Origin: Methylophaga sp.
GTDB lineage: Bacteria; Pseudomonadota; Gammaproteobacteria; Nitrosococcales; Methylophagaceae
Length of the DNA stretch: 51,856 nucleotides
Assembly: GCA_002696735.1 (NCBI GenBank)
Contig: NZSL01000001.1
Coordinates: forward strand, 1-51,856
Direction of reading: 5' to 3'
Shown here: positions 20,097-30,500 of the stretch, piece by piece
Layout: the number at the start of each line of letters is the position of its first letter
Position numbering within the stretch: position 1 is the stretch's first letter
Notes under the pieces: model-generated
What the model saw: only the letters and a program-made list of their open reading frames with translations
Databases searched by the model: none
Told to the model about the DNA's origin: nothing
Translations under genes and position numbers: made by a program

Positions 20097-20560
20097 TAAA
20101 GATACACAAATATAGCAAATGGCGATATTTGCTTGTTATTATGGGTTTGCTCTTCTTGACATTCGCTGGATTACACTCAACAAGAGCTACAGAAGCCGTT
20201 GAAACTACTTTGTATAAAAATCCGGGTTGCCTGTGTTGCGATGATTACGCGGCTTATCTACGCCAACATGACTTTAATGTGACTGTTGTGGAAAGTCCTG
20301 ATTTAGAGCAATTTAAGCGCGCGCAGGGGATACCTGAAAATTTGCAAGGTTGTCATACCCTGCTGGTCAATGGATATGCCGTTGAGGGCCATGTGCCAAT
20401 AACCATAATCGAAAAGCTTTTACATGAACAGCCTGAGACCCGGGGTGTATCCCTACCTGGAATGCCGGCGGGATCTCCCGGAATGACAGGACAGAAGCAG
20501 AAACCATTTGAGATTTATACATTCCTGAATGGTGAAGCTTCTATCTACGCCACTTTATAA
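20093..20560 (+). CDS. DUF411-family metal-binding protein (CopG-like)
   Basis: 155 residues: an N-terminal membrane or signal segment (LLVIMGLLFLTFAGLHSTRA), then a DUF411 domain starting TTLYKNPGCLCCDDYAAYLR with the CxCC cluster, and the conserved second half (IPENLQGCHTLLVNGYAVEG, HVPITIIEKLL). Such proteins, including CopG of copper islands, are periplasmic thioredoxin-like proteins that bind copper through clustered Cys. Translation is coupled to the small membrane protein before it. Confidence 0.88.
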   Translation: MIKIHKYSKWRYLLVIMGLLFLTFAGLHSTRATEAVETTLYKNPGCLCCDDYAAYLRQHDFNVTVVESPDLEQFKRAQGIPENLQGCHTLLVNGYAVEGHVPITIIEKLLHEQPETRGVSLPGMPAGSPGMTGQKQKPFEIYTFLNGEASIYATL

Positions 20561-20583
20561 TTTAACTCAAGGAAACTAGCATT

Positions 20584-21219
20584 ATGAACATACAACTAGG
20601 CGATATTGCCCCAGACTTTAAGGCGAATACCACAGAAGGAACTATTAACTTTCATGACTGGATTGGCGACGGATGGGCTATCTTGTTCTCACACCCAGCT
20701 GATTTCACACCAGTTTGCACCACAGAACTAGGTGAGACTGCCAAGCTGAAGGAAGCTTTTGACAAGCGGCACTGTAAAATAATCGCTATCTCCGTTGATT
20801 CGGTAGAAGATCATAAAGCCTGGGTCGGCGATATTGAGGAGACCCAGAGTTGCGTGGTCAACTTCCCGATTATTGGAGATGAAGATAAGCAAATCTCTCG
20901 GCTTTACGATATGTTACACCCCGGAGAAGATGATAGTTCGGCAGTGCGTTCAGTATTTCTGATTGATCCGAGCAAAAAAGTTAGGATGATGCTGACTTAT
21001 CCGAAAAGTGCAGGCAGAAACTTTAATGAAATTTTACGGGTGCTCGACTCGATCCAGTTAACCGATGGCTATAAGGTTGCTACCCCAGCAAACTGGTCCA
21101 ATGGTGATGATGTCATCATAGTTCCTTCTTTATCCGACGAGGAGGCTAAAGAACACTTTCCTGAAGGTTGGAAGACGCTTAAGTCATATCTTCGTATAGT
21201 CAAGCAGCCTAATCGTTGA
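20584..21219 (+). CDS. 1-Cys peroxiredoxin (Prx6 type)
   Basis: 211 residues, typical for the Prx6 group. The peroxidatic Cys45 is in HPADFTPVCTTELG. The downstream region has VRSVFLIDPSKKVRMMLTYP and the long C-terminal part (PANWSNGDDVIIVPSLSDEE) seen in 1-Cys enzymes. It reduces H2O2 and organic peroxides in the cytoplasm. It lies 23 bases after the DUF411 gene, with AAGGAAAC before the ATG. In a copper island it would counter peroxide stress from copper redox cycling; the gene may be cotranscribed with the block upstream. Confidence 0.92.
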   Translation: MNIQLGDIAPDFKANTTEGTINFHDWIGDGWAILFSHPADFTPVCTTELGETAKLKEAFDKRHCKIIAISVDSVEDHKAWVGDIEETQSCVVNFPIIGDEDKQISRLYDMLHPGEDDSSAVRSVFLIDPSKKVRMMLTYPKSAGRNFNEILRVLDSIQLTDGYKVATPANWSNGDDVIIVPSLSDEEAKEHFPEGWKTLKSYLRIVKQPNR

Positions 21220-21342
21220 GGTAGGGCGCATGCCATTTTAAGTAATGAAAGGATGAAGAATATTCAGTTGTTCGTAATATTAAGTAGTTCTTTTGCTAAG
21301 ATTACCTTCGAATAGTTTTAATCTACAAAGTAGATTAGCATC

Positions 21343-21376
21343 AAAAAGACATACGCCTCATAATGAGGCGTATGTC
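21343..21376 (-). terminator. Strong terminator for the Csp gene (also between convergent genes)
   Basis: A perfect 13-bp stem: GACATACGCCTCA (21348-21360), loop TAA, then its complement at 21364-21376. On the minus strand it is followed at once by five T (AAAAA at 21343-21347 on the plus strand), so it is a classical intrinsic terminator for the leftward gene. It may also stop rightward transcripts from the peroxiredoxin side. Confidence 0.88.
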
Positions 21377-21383
21377 AGATTGC

Positions 21384-21713
21384 CTATGCAGCCATTTTTC
21401 TACATTCTTCAGCGCATTTTCTGCACTGGTTAGCACAGTCTTTACAGTGCTGATGCTCATACTGATCACAAGTTTCAGCACATTTCTCACAAATTTCGGC
21501 ACATAAATTACAAATTTGAGCTGCACAGTCACTGCCACGAGCCATTGCAGCCGCTGCAAAACGACACATATCCGCACAGTCTAAATCCATAAGTACGCAA
21601 TCTGCCATTTTGGAAACATTACTTTCTTCTAAACAAGCCACTGCACAATGATCGCATTGCGCTGCGCAGCGATAACAAGCTTCGATACAAGATTGATATT
21701 TTTCATGAGACAT
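21384..21713 (-). CDS. Cytosolic copper-storage protein (four-helix bundle, Csp3-like)
   Basis: 109 residues with 20 cysteines, spaced as CxxxC, CxxC and CxxxxxxC along predicted helices (CIEACYRCAAQCDHCAVAC, CNLCAEICEKCAETC, CKDCANQCRKCAEEC). This is the DUF326 / copper-storage-protein pattern, in which Cys lining a four-helix bundle bind many Cu(I) ions. No signal peptide is present, so it is the cytosolic (Csp3) type. AGAGAGGTCACT precedes the ATG. It converges on the peroxiredoxin gene and closes the copper island. Confidence 0.92.
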   Translation of the reverse strand: MSHEKYQSCIEACYRCAAQCDHCAVACLEESNVSKMADCVLMDLDCADMCRFAAAAMARGSDCAAQICNLCAEICEKCAETCDQYEHQHCKDCANQCRKCAEECRKMAA

Positions 21714-22288
21714 AGTGACCTCTCTTTAATTGATGAATAATGCTTAATTGCATGTTAAGGGCATTTAGCAAGCAATATACCAATATAAATTAGCCAATGA
21801 GTCGCTGCATTTCCCTTTTACCAAGCTGTCACAATCAGATTATTTATAATGTGGGTGTAAAATATTCATGATGGCATTAATTATGTTTGTAATCATTACA
21901 AAGAGAAGTAGAAACGAGATATTTCGTAGAGTGCCTTAATCTGTTTGTATAGTTCATTTGAATTCTTGTTTCACAATCCGCCTTAAAATAGTCTTTATCG
22001 AAAACTAATAGATAATTAGGACCTACGCTTGAACCCGAGTATGGCCGTGCTTCTCAATAAATTGCAGAACATCATCTAAACACAAAGAAGAAAGTCAATA
22101 TCTTCCTATATTGGTAGCAACTATTTATTGTTTAAGGTCAGTATTCATCGTCTTAAACCTGTGTGAGTGAAAACGCCTTCCACTCTAGTAACCGGCATTG
22201 ACCAATATCCGGTTATTCATAGACTAAGCCAGCGAACTCATTTTAAATGCCACCCTGAACATAATTTATTTAATGAAAGGTGAGCGTC
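21714..22288. other. Long intergenic region without a clear gene
   Basis: About 575 bases, AT-rich, with stops in all frames. The left end should hold the promoter of the leftward Csp gene. A short minus-strand open piece near 22028-22084 (CLDDVLQFIEKHGHTRVQA) may be a gene remnant. An inverted repeat at 22189-22215 is listed separately. Confidence 0.5.
22188..22215 (-). repeat. Dispersed inverted repeat, copy 1
   Basis: TAACCGG (22189-22195) pairs with CCGGTTA (22209-22215). Read on the minus strand it runs ATAACCGGATATTGG, then a few variable bases, then GCCGGTTA, nearly the same as the plus-strand element at 43749-43777. Confidence 0.6.
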
Positions 22289-22975
22289 ATGGCTGAAGAG
22301 ATGGACAAAGTTGACCCCAAAAGAGAAAGTCGGCAGCAAGCTGAAATGGAAAAGGTTAAACAGTTCTTGACCGAAGAAGAGGTCAAAAGCGAGTTTTACA
22401 TGGAGATAACCGTAACGCTACAGTCAGCACAGGCAAAACGAATATTTCGCCGGACTTTCGAACATATACAAACGCAGATGACAGCAGCAACGTTGCTGAC
22501 ACGTAAATTTGGATTGCGTGAGCTGTCAGATGAAAATGTGGGGAAGATAACTGAAAGTATTAAGCAGCTGTCTACTGAAATGAATAGGGATATGGAACAA
22601 GCAGATCACATTCTGGACAACATCGGAATCAAAAATTCTGCCGTCACGGATGATAGCGTTGATTTGCTGATCAAAATCACTTGCCCAGAAGGTATGGCAT
22701 TTATGAATCTGATCCGTCAGCTGGATAATCTGACAATGAAACTTAAAACGCTTTGGATGGCCGGGGAAGTTCCGCTTGCTCATTCAGAAGATAGGTCTCA
22801 TGCATGGCAAGTTCGTATCTTTAAAATTGCTGATGCAATCAGAGCACTTGGGCAACAAGCTTACATAGCATCTGATAAGAAAAAAGACAGTGATTTAAAT
22901 AAGGCTCAGGCCAAACGACAATCGTATAAAAAACGTAAGCACAATGCATCCAAGCAAGCAGCGACTACAGGCTGA
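22289..22975 (+). CDS. Plasmid/ICE accessory protein, possibly DUF1845 (AcaB-like)
   Basis: 228 residues from the ATG at 22289, chosen because AAAGG at 22276-22280 is a good ribosome site and overlaps the alternative GTG at 22280. It is soluble and helical, with a core reading VTLQSAQAKRIFRRTFEHIQ, then MAFMNLIRQLDNLTMKLKTL and WQVRIFKIADAIRALGQQAY, and a Lys-rich tail. The layout resembles DUF1845 proteins found on conjugative plasmids and integrative elements; I am not certain of the family. It does not belong to the metal genes on either side. Confidence 0.6.
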   Translation: MAEEMDKVDPKRESRQQAEMEKVKQFLTEEEVKSEFYMEITVTLQSAQAKRIFRRTFEHIQTQMTAATLLTRKFGLRELSDENVGKITESIKQLSTEMNRDMEQADHILDNIGIKNSAVTDDSVDLLIKITCPEGMAFMNLIRQLDNLTMKLKTLWMAGEVPLAHSEDRSHAWQVRIFKIADAIRALGQQAYIASDKKKDSDLNKAQAKRQSYKKRKHNASKQAATTG

Positions 22976-23185
22976 AATAAATGATAGTCATGAAAGACAT
23001 CTCGCTGATTCTTATCCTCGACAAATTAAGTCTATCAGCGTTTGAAGCTGCCTATTCTTTTGGTAGTACCGATAAGGAGACATGACTTAAATGGAAGTCA
23101 AATGAAAAATTAGTTTCTAACACCGTAACTATACGAATTAAGCAATGATGAGTTACTGGTCGTTATAGGAATTTGAGAGCAATGC

Positions 23186-23944
23186 CTATTTTCGGTCTTT
23201 GGATATCAGACGTGAGATCATTCCTACCAGATAACCAATCAGATTCAGACATAAAGCTACAGCAGCAATAACAAAAGCTTACCAACCATAGCCAATAATA
23301 GTTTCTGCATTTGGGCTTAACACAGTGAGCAATATCAGAAGGTAAAGAAATGAGCCAATTCCTGCATAAGCCGAATCATGACGTAAAAAAAAATGCTGAA
23401 AACTTTGTTCGCAAACTCACTTCCAAAATGGTGGGAACTAGAACAACCAACACTAATTCGAAAATAATGGTGTCAGGTGGTACTTCCAGTTGAATGCCCG
23501 TCAGCCATAAAAAAAGCAGAGGAACAATGAAAGGGGGAAAAAACGGTATTTACCGCATTAAAAACGGCTGCCAGGGCAACATTGCCTCGCGCCATCAACA
23601 CTAACAACGGAGATGATACATCTGTGGGTAAGGTGCCAAGCAAAGTTTGACCCATAGCCAACGGACCACTGCCAAAAAAATAATCGGCCGGTCAGCAGCC
23701 CGGCAAGCCACATTGGGCCGTTGACTAGAATCAGCGCTAAAAATTGCCTTGAAGTTTTACGAAGCACTAACCGAACGGCATGGGCATCAAAAGTCAGGCT
23801 GATAATAAACATCAATGCAGCAAGTAATAGCCCAATTAGTGGTTGGAGATATTTACCCGCCTCAGGTAATACCAATCCAAGCCCAGCCACAATAATGACA
23901 AACCAAACGAGATTTGATTCTACGTAATAAATTAATCTACTCAT
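23186..23944 (-). pseudogene. Frameshifted BASS/SBF-family transporter remnant
   Basis: Reading leftward from the ATG at 23944, MSRLIYYVESNLVWFVIIVA and PLIGLLLAALMFIISLTFDA match the bile-acid:sodium symporter / Acr3-like fold. The frame breaks near 23680. The protein then continues in another frame (MGQTLLGTLPTDVSSPLLVL, 23473-23661), breaks again near 23530 (LTGIQLEVPPDTIIFELVLV) and again near 23390. An in-frame TAG follows GYGW before the last helix (ALCLNLIGYLVGMISRL) ends at 23186. Several independent breaks mean it is not functional unless the sequence has errors. Family assignment is from helix pattern and conserved SNLVWF and PTDVSSP motifs. Confidence 0.75.
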
Positions 23945-24135
23945 GGTTTTAAATTTCCAAACTTCATGTGTGGATGAGAATAAATTACCCAAACATAGAA
24001 CTAATTTAAATCGTGCAAAAAAAGATCAATAATAAGTAAATACTCAATATCATGATCAATATAAAAACATTAATAACATAGAAATCCTTATCTTTAATGC
24101 GGCCAATCAATAACTGCATAATAGGATGAGAAATG

Positions 24136-26163
24136 CTAATTTTTGTTTGATGGATGCCCAACAGGCATATCGTAACGTTGCTGACGGTATAGCCAAGAAG
24201 GTAGTAATACATGTGCTAATGCTTCGTTAGCATCCTCTCTATTTGCCGGACCTTTGAGCTCTAGTTGACGCTTTTTGAGAACATACTGCCCAGCCAGAGC
24301 TTTCTTTTGAGGGCGTAAAATGGTCACCTTCTCACCTTGCAACAGGGCAAAATAATCGGCAAATTGCATCATTGCCCTGCCGGGTGACTGCTGCTCGGCT
24401 GGTCGGCTCAAATCTCTGCCTATCATTGGTGTCTCAGCGCTGATGCCCATCAGTGATAGTAAAGTAGGCGCCATATCAATCTGGCTCGCCACCGTCTTGA
24501 TACGTTTTGGTTTTATATCAGCCCCTAAAATGAGTCCTGGGATTTGAAAACGTTCTATCGGCACAAGTGCATTTCCATAAACATTCAAATCATGATCGGC
24601 AATCACCAAAAAGAGTGTATTGTCCCAATAGTCGGTTTTCATAGCTGTGTTAAAGAATTGCCCCAAAGCATAATCTGCATATTTAACAGCATTCAAATCA
24701 GTTTGTTTCTCGGCCGAATGCAGATCGATCTTTCCATCAGGGAATTCGTATGGCGAATGGTTGCTGGAGGTGAAAACTAAACTAAAGTACGGTTGATTAC
24801 TCAGGTTCGCTTGAACGATCCGTTTATGCGCCATATTGAATAGATCTTCATCTGAAACCCCCCAACTGCCTACGAAGAGTGGATCAACGTAATCATTTTG
24901 GTCAATGATAGATTGAAAGCCATTGCCAATAAAGAAGTTAGCCATGTTATCGAAGTGAGATTGCCCGCCATAAATAAATTCAGTTTTGTAGCCACGTTGA
25001 CCCAATAAATCTGCAATAGTGAAAAAATTCTGTTGTGATAAAGAAAGTTTTACTACGCTTCTTGCGGGCGAGGGCAAAAAACCCGTTATCGTGGCTTCAA
25101 TTCCTCTTACTGAACGCGTACCGGTTGCATAAAGTTGTTCAAACCACCAACCCTCATTTTTCAGTTTTTCCAGTTCTGGTGTTACGGAATACTCCCCACC
25201 CAAAGACTTGACGAAAGTGGCACCCAAGCTTTCTTCAAGAATGATAACCAGGTTAAGTGGTATATCTCTTTCAACTGTCGCAGGACGCTTATTGATAGTT
25301 GGAAAGGGTGCATTTGGATCATTATCAAGCCAAGGATAATTCTCGCTCATTTCCTGCATAATTTGTTCATCAGTGAGCGTACCATAGACTTCTCCGGCTT
25401 CTGCTTCATGCTTCATGTTGTAAATAGCAAAATACACTGACCAGGTTGAGTTAATGACTAGGCTATTGACCATAGCATCCGAAGTGATTGCAAACATTGC
25501 CGGATTGGCTGGACGATGCGATAAAGTAGACCGGATCATGACTACTAGGATGAGAACCATAAGAGGCCAAGTCAGCCAAACACGCCAAACCGGCCAGTCC
25601 AAATGATATTGTTTTAACCAATGCTGTAACAGCCGATTCGTGAACAAGCCGGCTAATATAGTGAAAACAACCCCGAGAATAAGTGGCAGACGAAAACCTT
25701 CCCACAAGGTTGAGAAAACTTCTTTTGGATATTGTAAGTATTCGACAAAGAGTCTGTTCGGACGCAAGTCATACTGAACAATAAATGTCGGTGTGGCAGA
25801 CTCCATAAAAATGATCAAAACAATGATCATTAAACTCCAGAACCACACCAACTTTTGCCATAATTGCCAGGTTAATTTATTGACCAGTAGCGGCATCAAC
25901 AACATCAGTGGCGCAATAAGCATACCCATAATAATGAGATCAGCTCTGAGCCCCTGAATGAATAGTGATGGCAGATCAATTGCTGCCGATACCCGATCCC
26001 ACTGCCATACAACAAGCCCTAATCTTGATAGCGAGAGAATAAGAAGCCCAATAAGCAGAACCTGAAATAAAATGCGGTAAGGTCCGAGCAGTGAGGGTGA
26101 TTTTGTGAATATATCTTTTTCGTTTGAATTCAAAAAAATCTGTGCCATAGCAATAATGTCCAT
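24136..26163 (-). CDS. LTA-synthase-family sulfatase-fold lipid phosphotransferase
   Basis: 675 residues. Five membrane helices fill residues 1-225, then a large periplasmic sulfatase-fold domain. Catalytic features of the LtaS/OpgB/EptA superfamily are visible: an acidic metal ligand in VIILEESLGATFVKSLGG, the likely nucleophile Thr in YATGTRSVRGIEA, and the metal ligands in VIADHDLNVYG. In Gram-negative bacteria such enzymes move phosphoglycerol or phosphoethanolamine from phospholipids to glycans or lipids. The reaction would release diacylglycerol, which fits the adjacent dgkA, with which it overlaps by 34 bases. Confidence 0.88.
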   Translation of the reverse strand: MDIIAMAQIFLNSNEKDIFTKSPSLLGPYRILFQVLLIGLLILSLSRLGLVVWQWDRVSAAIDLPSLFIQGLRADLIIMGMLIAPLMLLMPLLVNKLTWQLWQKLVWFWSLMIIVLIIFMESATPTFIVQYDLRPNRLFVEYLQYPKEVFSTLWEGFRLPLILGVVFTILAGLFTNRLLQHWLKQYHLDWPVWRVWLTWPLMVLILVVMIRSTLSHRPANPAMFAITSDAMVNSLVINSTWSVYFAIYNMKHEAEAGEVYGTLTDEQIMQEMSENYPWLDNDPNAPFPTINKRPATVERDIPLNLVIILEESLGATFVKSLGGEYSVTPELEKLKNEGWWFEQLYATGTRSVRGIEATITGFLPSPARSVVKLSLSQQNFFTIADLLGQRGYKTEFIYGGQSHFDNMANFFIGNGFQSIIDQNDYVDPLFVGSWGVSDEDLFNMAHKRIVQANLSNQPYFSLVFTSSNHSPYEFPDGKIDLHSAEKQTDLNAVKYADYALGQFFNTAMKTDYWDNTLFLVIADHDLNVYGNALVPIERFQIPGLILGADIKPKRIKTVASQIDMAPTLLSLMGISAETPMIGRDLSRPAEQQSPGRAMMQFADYFALLQGEKVTILRPQKKALAGQYVLKKRQLELKGPANREDANEALAHVLLPSWLYRQQRYDMPVGHPSNKN

Positions 26164-26516
26164 GCTGCGATTGAAATAATAAGGGTAAGTAAGACAGCCA
26201 GTGATCCATAATCTTTGGCCCGACCGGTTAATAAGTGATGCTCCAAACTGACTCTATCCAGCGTCGATTCAATTGCTGAGTTGATCAACTCGACGACCAT
26301 TACAGCGATCATGCTGGCAATTAATATAAACCGCTCAATAGCGGTAAAGTCTATCCAGAACACAACTGGCAATAATAAGACAAAGGCAATAAATTCCTGA
26401 CGAAAAGCAACTTCGTGACGCAGTGCAGAATGCAACCCTTTGTATGAATAAAAAGTGGCCCAAAGCATACGTTTGAAACCAGTGAACTTTTTAGGTTGGA
26501 TATTAATAATTGTCAT
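26130..26516 (-). CDS. dgkA: Diacylglycerol kinase
   Basis: 128 residues with three membrane helices and the DgkA signature (KGLHSALRHEVAFRQE at the amphipathic surface helix, VVELINSAIESTLDRVS at the active site, GRAKDYGSLAVLL). It phosphorylates diacylglycerol to phosphatidate at the inner membrane. Its gene is coupled to the LTA-synthase-family gene downstream, consistent with recycling the diacylglycerol which that enzyme should release. The pair lies at the end of a leftward metal-efflux block. Confidence 0.93.
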   Translation of the reverse strand: MTIINIQPKKFTGFKRMLWATFYSYKGLHSALRHEVAFRQEFIAFVLLLPVVFWIDFTAIERFILIASMIAVMVVELINSAIESTLDRVSLEHHLLTGRAKDYGSLAVLLTLIISIAAWTLLLWHRFF

Positions 26517-26551
26517 TTTTTTATTTGCGTAAAATGTTATTGAGATGCTGT

Positions 26552-27442
26552 TTAATGGTCACTAAAATCTCTGCAATGCTCCTGATTCAGCTCAAGCTCT
26601 ATCGTGGTGTGATCTAGCTCATATTGAGATAAAGACTCGGCAATCGTTTGTTTCATAGCCAGGTAATTTTCAGAAGAGACATTATCGTTATTAAGTGTCA
26701 GGTGTGCAGTGAGGACATGGTGTTCACCATCAAGTGACCAAAGATGTAAATGATGTACCTCATTGACACCCTCAATGCTGACAAGAGTTTTTTTGATCTC
26801 ATCATGCAGCGCTTTATCGGGCACTGCCTGAAAAAACAATTTACCGGTCACCCACAAATTACGAACAACATTAAACAAGATGAATAGCGTAAAACCAATG
26901 GATAAAAGCGGATCTAAAATCGGCCAGTCGGCAAACTGCAGAATGATGGAAATGATCAACACAGCCAGCCAACCTAATACATCTTCTAATAAATGCCAGT
27001 TGAGTATTTTTTCATTAAGAGACGTCCCTTTACTCAGCCGATAAGCCGCAAACCCATTAACAGTAACCCCCAATACGGCCAATGCCAGCATACCTTCGGT
27101 AACCGGCATTACTGGATCGGCCAAACGTGGTATTGCTTCACTCAACACCCATATTGAGCCAGCGATTAACACCAAGCCGTTTATCAGAGCACCAAAAAGA
27201 GACAAGCGCCGATAACCATAGGTGAACACAGAATTAGCAGATTTATTGCCTGCGCGGTTCAAAAACCAGGCACTGCCGATAGACAGACTGTCACCAAGAT
27301 CGTGAACAGCATCAGCCATAATTGCTGTGCTGTTGGTCAGCCAGCCACCGATGAATTCAATGATGGTAAAACTAACATTTAGAAAAAAAGCCGTTGCAAT
27401 CCTTTTATCAGAAGCACCATCCTCTTGATGATGTGTATGCAT
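26552..27442 (-). CDS. czcD: CDF-family divalent cation exporter (CzcD-like)
   Basis: 296 residues with six membrane helices and a C-terminal cytosolic domain. The zinc-type CDF motifs are present: HxxxD in MADAVHDLGDSLSIG (helix 2) and HxxxD in WHLLEDVLGWLAVL (helix 5). Flanking His-rich ends (MHTHHQEDG and LNQEHCRDFSDH) can bind metal. By family it exports Zn/Co/Cd to the periplasm by proton antiport. It lies 73 bases downstream of czcA on the same strand and could feed the CzcCBA complex. Confidence 0.92.
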   Translation of the reverse strand: MHTHHQEDGASDKRIATAFFLNVSFTIIEFIGGWLTNSTAIMADAVHDLGDSLSIGSAWFLNRAGNKSANSVFTYGYRRLSLFGALINGLVLIAGSIWVLSEAIPRLADPVMPVTEGMLALAVLGVTVNGFAAYRLSKGTSLNEKILNWHLLEDVLGWLAVLIISIILQFADWPILDPLLSIGFTLFILFNVVRNLWVTGKLFFQAVPDKALHDEIKKTLVSIEGVNEVHHLHLWSLDGEHHVLTAHLTLNNDNVSSENYLAMKQTIAESLSQYELDHTTIELELNQEHCRDFSDH

Positions 27443-27515
27443 AGAGATATACCTTTATGTTTTTGTTTATTGATAAACTCAGGAAAGGTTGGCGGCCAAT
27501 ACAGGCCGCCATGTT

Positions 27516-30500
27516 TTATCTTGATTTTCCACGGCCGTGCACTATCCGGTAAAGTGCCGGCAACACCACCAGTGTTAGCAAGGTTGACGAAATAATTCCG
27601 CCAATGACGACCGTTGCCAGTGGCCTTTGCACCTCAGCCCCGGTACCGGTATTGAGTGCCATCGGCACAAAACCGAGACTTGCTACCAGAGCCGTCATCA
27701 ATACTGGCCGTAACCGAGTCATTGCACCATCAACGATTGCTTTGTGCAGATCGCCGTGCCGGTGCCAGTAATCCCTGATGAATGACAACATGACGAGACC
27801 GTTTAACACCGCAACACCCGAGAGTGCAATAAAACCAACCCCTGCGGAAATAGATAGCGGCATATCTCGCAGCCAGAGCGCCAGCACCCCACCAGTTAAT
27901 GCCAATGGCACACCAGTGAAGATAATCGCTGCATCACGAAATGAACCAAACAAGGTAATCAGCAGGCCCATAATGATAACCAACGTAACCGGTACCACAA
28001 TCGACAGTCGTTGACTGGCTGATTGCAGTTGTTCATAGGTTCCACCGTATTCGATCCAATAACCGGGTGGTAATTGCACTTGCTCAGCAATACGCTGTTG
28101 AGCTTCTTCTACAAAAGAGCCCAGATCCCGGCCTCTGACATTGCTGGTGACCACGACACGCCGTTTGGCGTTTTCTCTGGAAATCTGACTCGGCGCCTCC
28201 GTTAATTCGATGGTTGCGACTTCAGACAAAGGTACGTAATCACCACCAGGTAAACTCACGGGTAGATTTGACAAGGCGGGTATGTCTTGTCTAATTTCTT
28301 CAGGCAACCGCACCACCAGATCAAAGCGCCGATCGCCATCATAGATCAGGCCAACTTCGCCACCGCCAACGGCGGTTGATAACATGTTTTGCAAATCATC
28401 AACATTAAGACCATAACGTGACATGGCCATACGTTTGGGTTCAATGGTCAGCATAGGCATATCATCGACCTGTTCCAGCCGGGCATCAGCAGCGCCGGGG
28501 ATCTCCTGAATCACAGCCAGAACCGCCTCTGCATTTTGCTTAATCAAGTCCAAATCATCGCCGAAAACTTTAATACCCAAATCCGCACGAACGCCTGAAA
28601 TTAACTCGTTAAAGCGCATCTCAATCGGTTGGGTAAACTCATAGTTGTTACCTGGTAATTGGGTAACCGCCGCTTCAATTTCTGCAAGTAGTTCGCTTTT
28701 AGGTAATTCCGGATCCGGCCATTCACTCCTAGGCTTAAGTATAAGAAATGTATCGGCCACATTAGGCGGCATCGGATCAGTCGCGACTTCTGGTGTACCG
28801 ATTTTGGCAATCACCTTATCTACCTGTGGGAAAGTTTTGAGCCGCTGTTCAAGCTGTTCCTGCATTTTGATAGATTGCTCAAGGCTGGTACCGATCGTTC
28901 GCAGTGCATGTAAGGCAATATCACCTTCGTTCAGTTGCGGAATAAATTCCGAGCCCATTTTGCTGGCCATGTTGACAGACAAAGCAACCAACACAACAGC
29001 CAAAAGCATCAGCAGCCAACGCAATTTGAGGCTGAGCAGCAACACTGGCCGGTAAAGCCATTTGGCACCACTGATGATAAAACTTTCTTTTTCAGTGATT
29101 CGCCCCCCCATAAACATAGCGATGGCAGCCGGCACGATAGTCAGCGTAAAGACCATGGCAGATAGTAATGCAATAACTACTGTGGCAGCCATTGGCTCAA
29201 ACATCTTGCCTTCAACCCCTGTCAATGAGAATAATGGGATATAGACAATCGTGATAATCATGACGCCAAATAAGCTTGGGCGTATCACTTCATTGGTGGC
29301 CTCATAAACGACATTTAAGCGTTCTTTAACAGGCAACACTCCACCGTTTTGTTTTTGTGCCATAGATAATCTTCGGATAGAGTTCTCAACAATAATTACC
29401 GCACCATCGACAATCAGGCCAAAATCAAGTGCCCCCATACTCATCAAATTGGCAGAAATACCTGCCTGTACCATTCCAGTAATCGTTGCCATCATTGATA
29501 GTGGTATAACTGCAGCCGTGATTAAGGCCGCGCGGATATTGCCTAACAACAGAAACAACACAACGATAACCAGCAAAGCACCTTCAAGCAGATTTTTTTC
29601 AACCGTGGCAACGGCTTTATCGACCAAGGTGGTGCGATCGTATACCGCTTCCAGTATGACGCCCTCCGGTAATGACGATTGAATCTCCGCCATTTCACGA
29701 GTCACAGTCGCAGCAACTTCACGTGAGTTTTCTCCAAACAACATCATAACTGTGCCGACAACCGTCTCTTTACCATCACGGGTACCCGCACCACTGCGCA
29801 GCGGCTTACCAATCACAACGTCGGCCACATCTTTGACGAGCACCGGCCGATCATCGATATTTTTCACTACCACCTGACCAATATCATCAATAGATTTAAG
29901 CTGTCCTGGCGATCGAACCAAAATCTGCTGACCATAACGTTCAATATAACCGGCGCCCCGATTATCATTGTTTTGCATCAGCGCCTGTTTCAGATCACTG
30001 AGGGACACGCCAAAATTCAGCAATTTCGCCGGATCCGGCTGAACATGAAATTGCTTTTGATAACCACCGTTAACATTGACTTCTGTGACCCCTTTTACCC
30101 GCTCCAGCCGGGGTTGAATGACCCAGTCCTGAAGCACTCGTAAATCGGTAGGATCATATGAACTGCCATCAGGTTGCCTGGCATCAGGTTCTGCGGTAAT
30201 TGTGTACATGACAATTTCACCCAGCCCGGTCGCGATAGGTCCCATCTCCGGTTCAATACCCTGTGGCAGTGAGCCTTTTATCACTGCCAAACGGTTATTA
30301 ATAAGATTACGCGCAAAATACAGATCGGTGCCTTCTTCAAATATCACGGTGACTTGTGATAATCCATAGCGAGAGATGGATCGGGTGTAATCAAGATCCG
30401 GCAGTCCGGCGATCGCTCTCTCGATGGGATAAGTGATTCGTTGTTCAGATTCCAGCGGCGAATACCCGGGTGCTCTGGTATTGATCTGCACCTGTACGTT

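Noticed and set aside
22028-22084. Short minus-strand piece reading CLDDVLQFIEKHGHTRVQA
   Set aside because: May be a gene end, but too short to assign and with no flanking coding signal.
24006-24119. 37-codon hydrophobic frame just after the LTA-synthase-family gene
   Set aside because: Protein-like but very short, low complexity (Ile/Leu-rich in AT-rich DNA) and without a ribosome site.
27100-27115. GTAACCGGCATT in the CDF gene, shared with the 22.2-kb repeat
   Set aside because: Only 12 bases match and the dyad is absent, so this is chance similarity inside a coding region.
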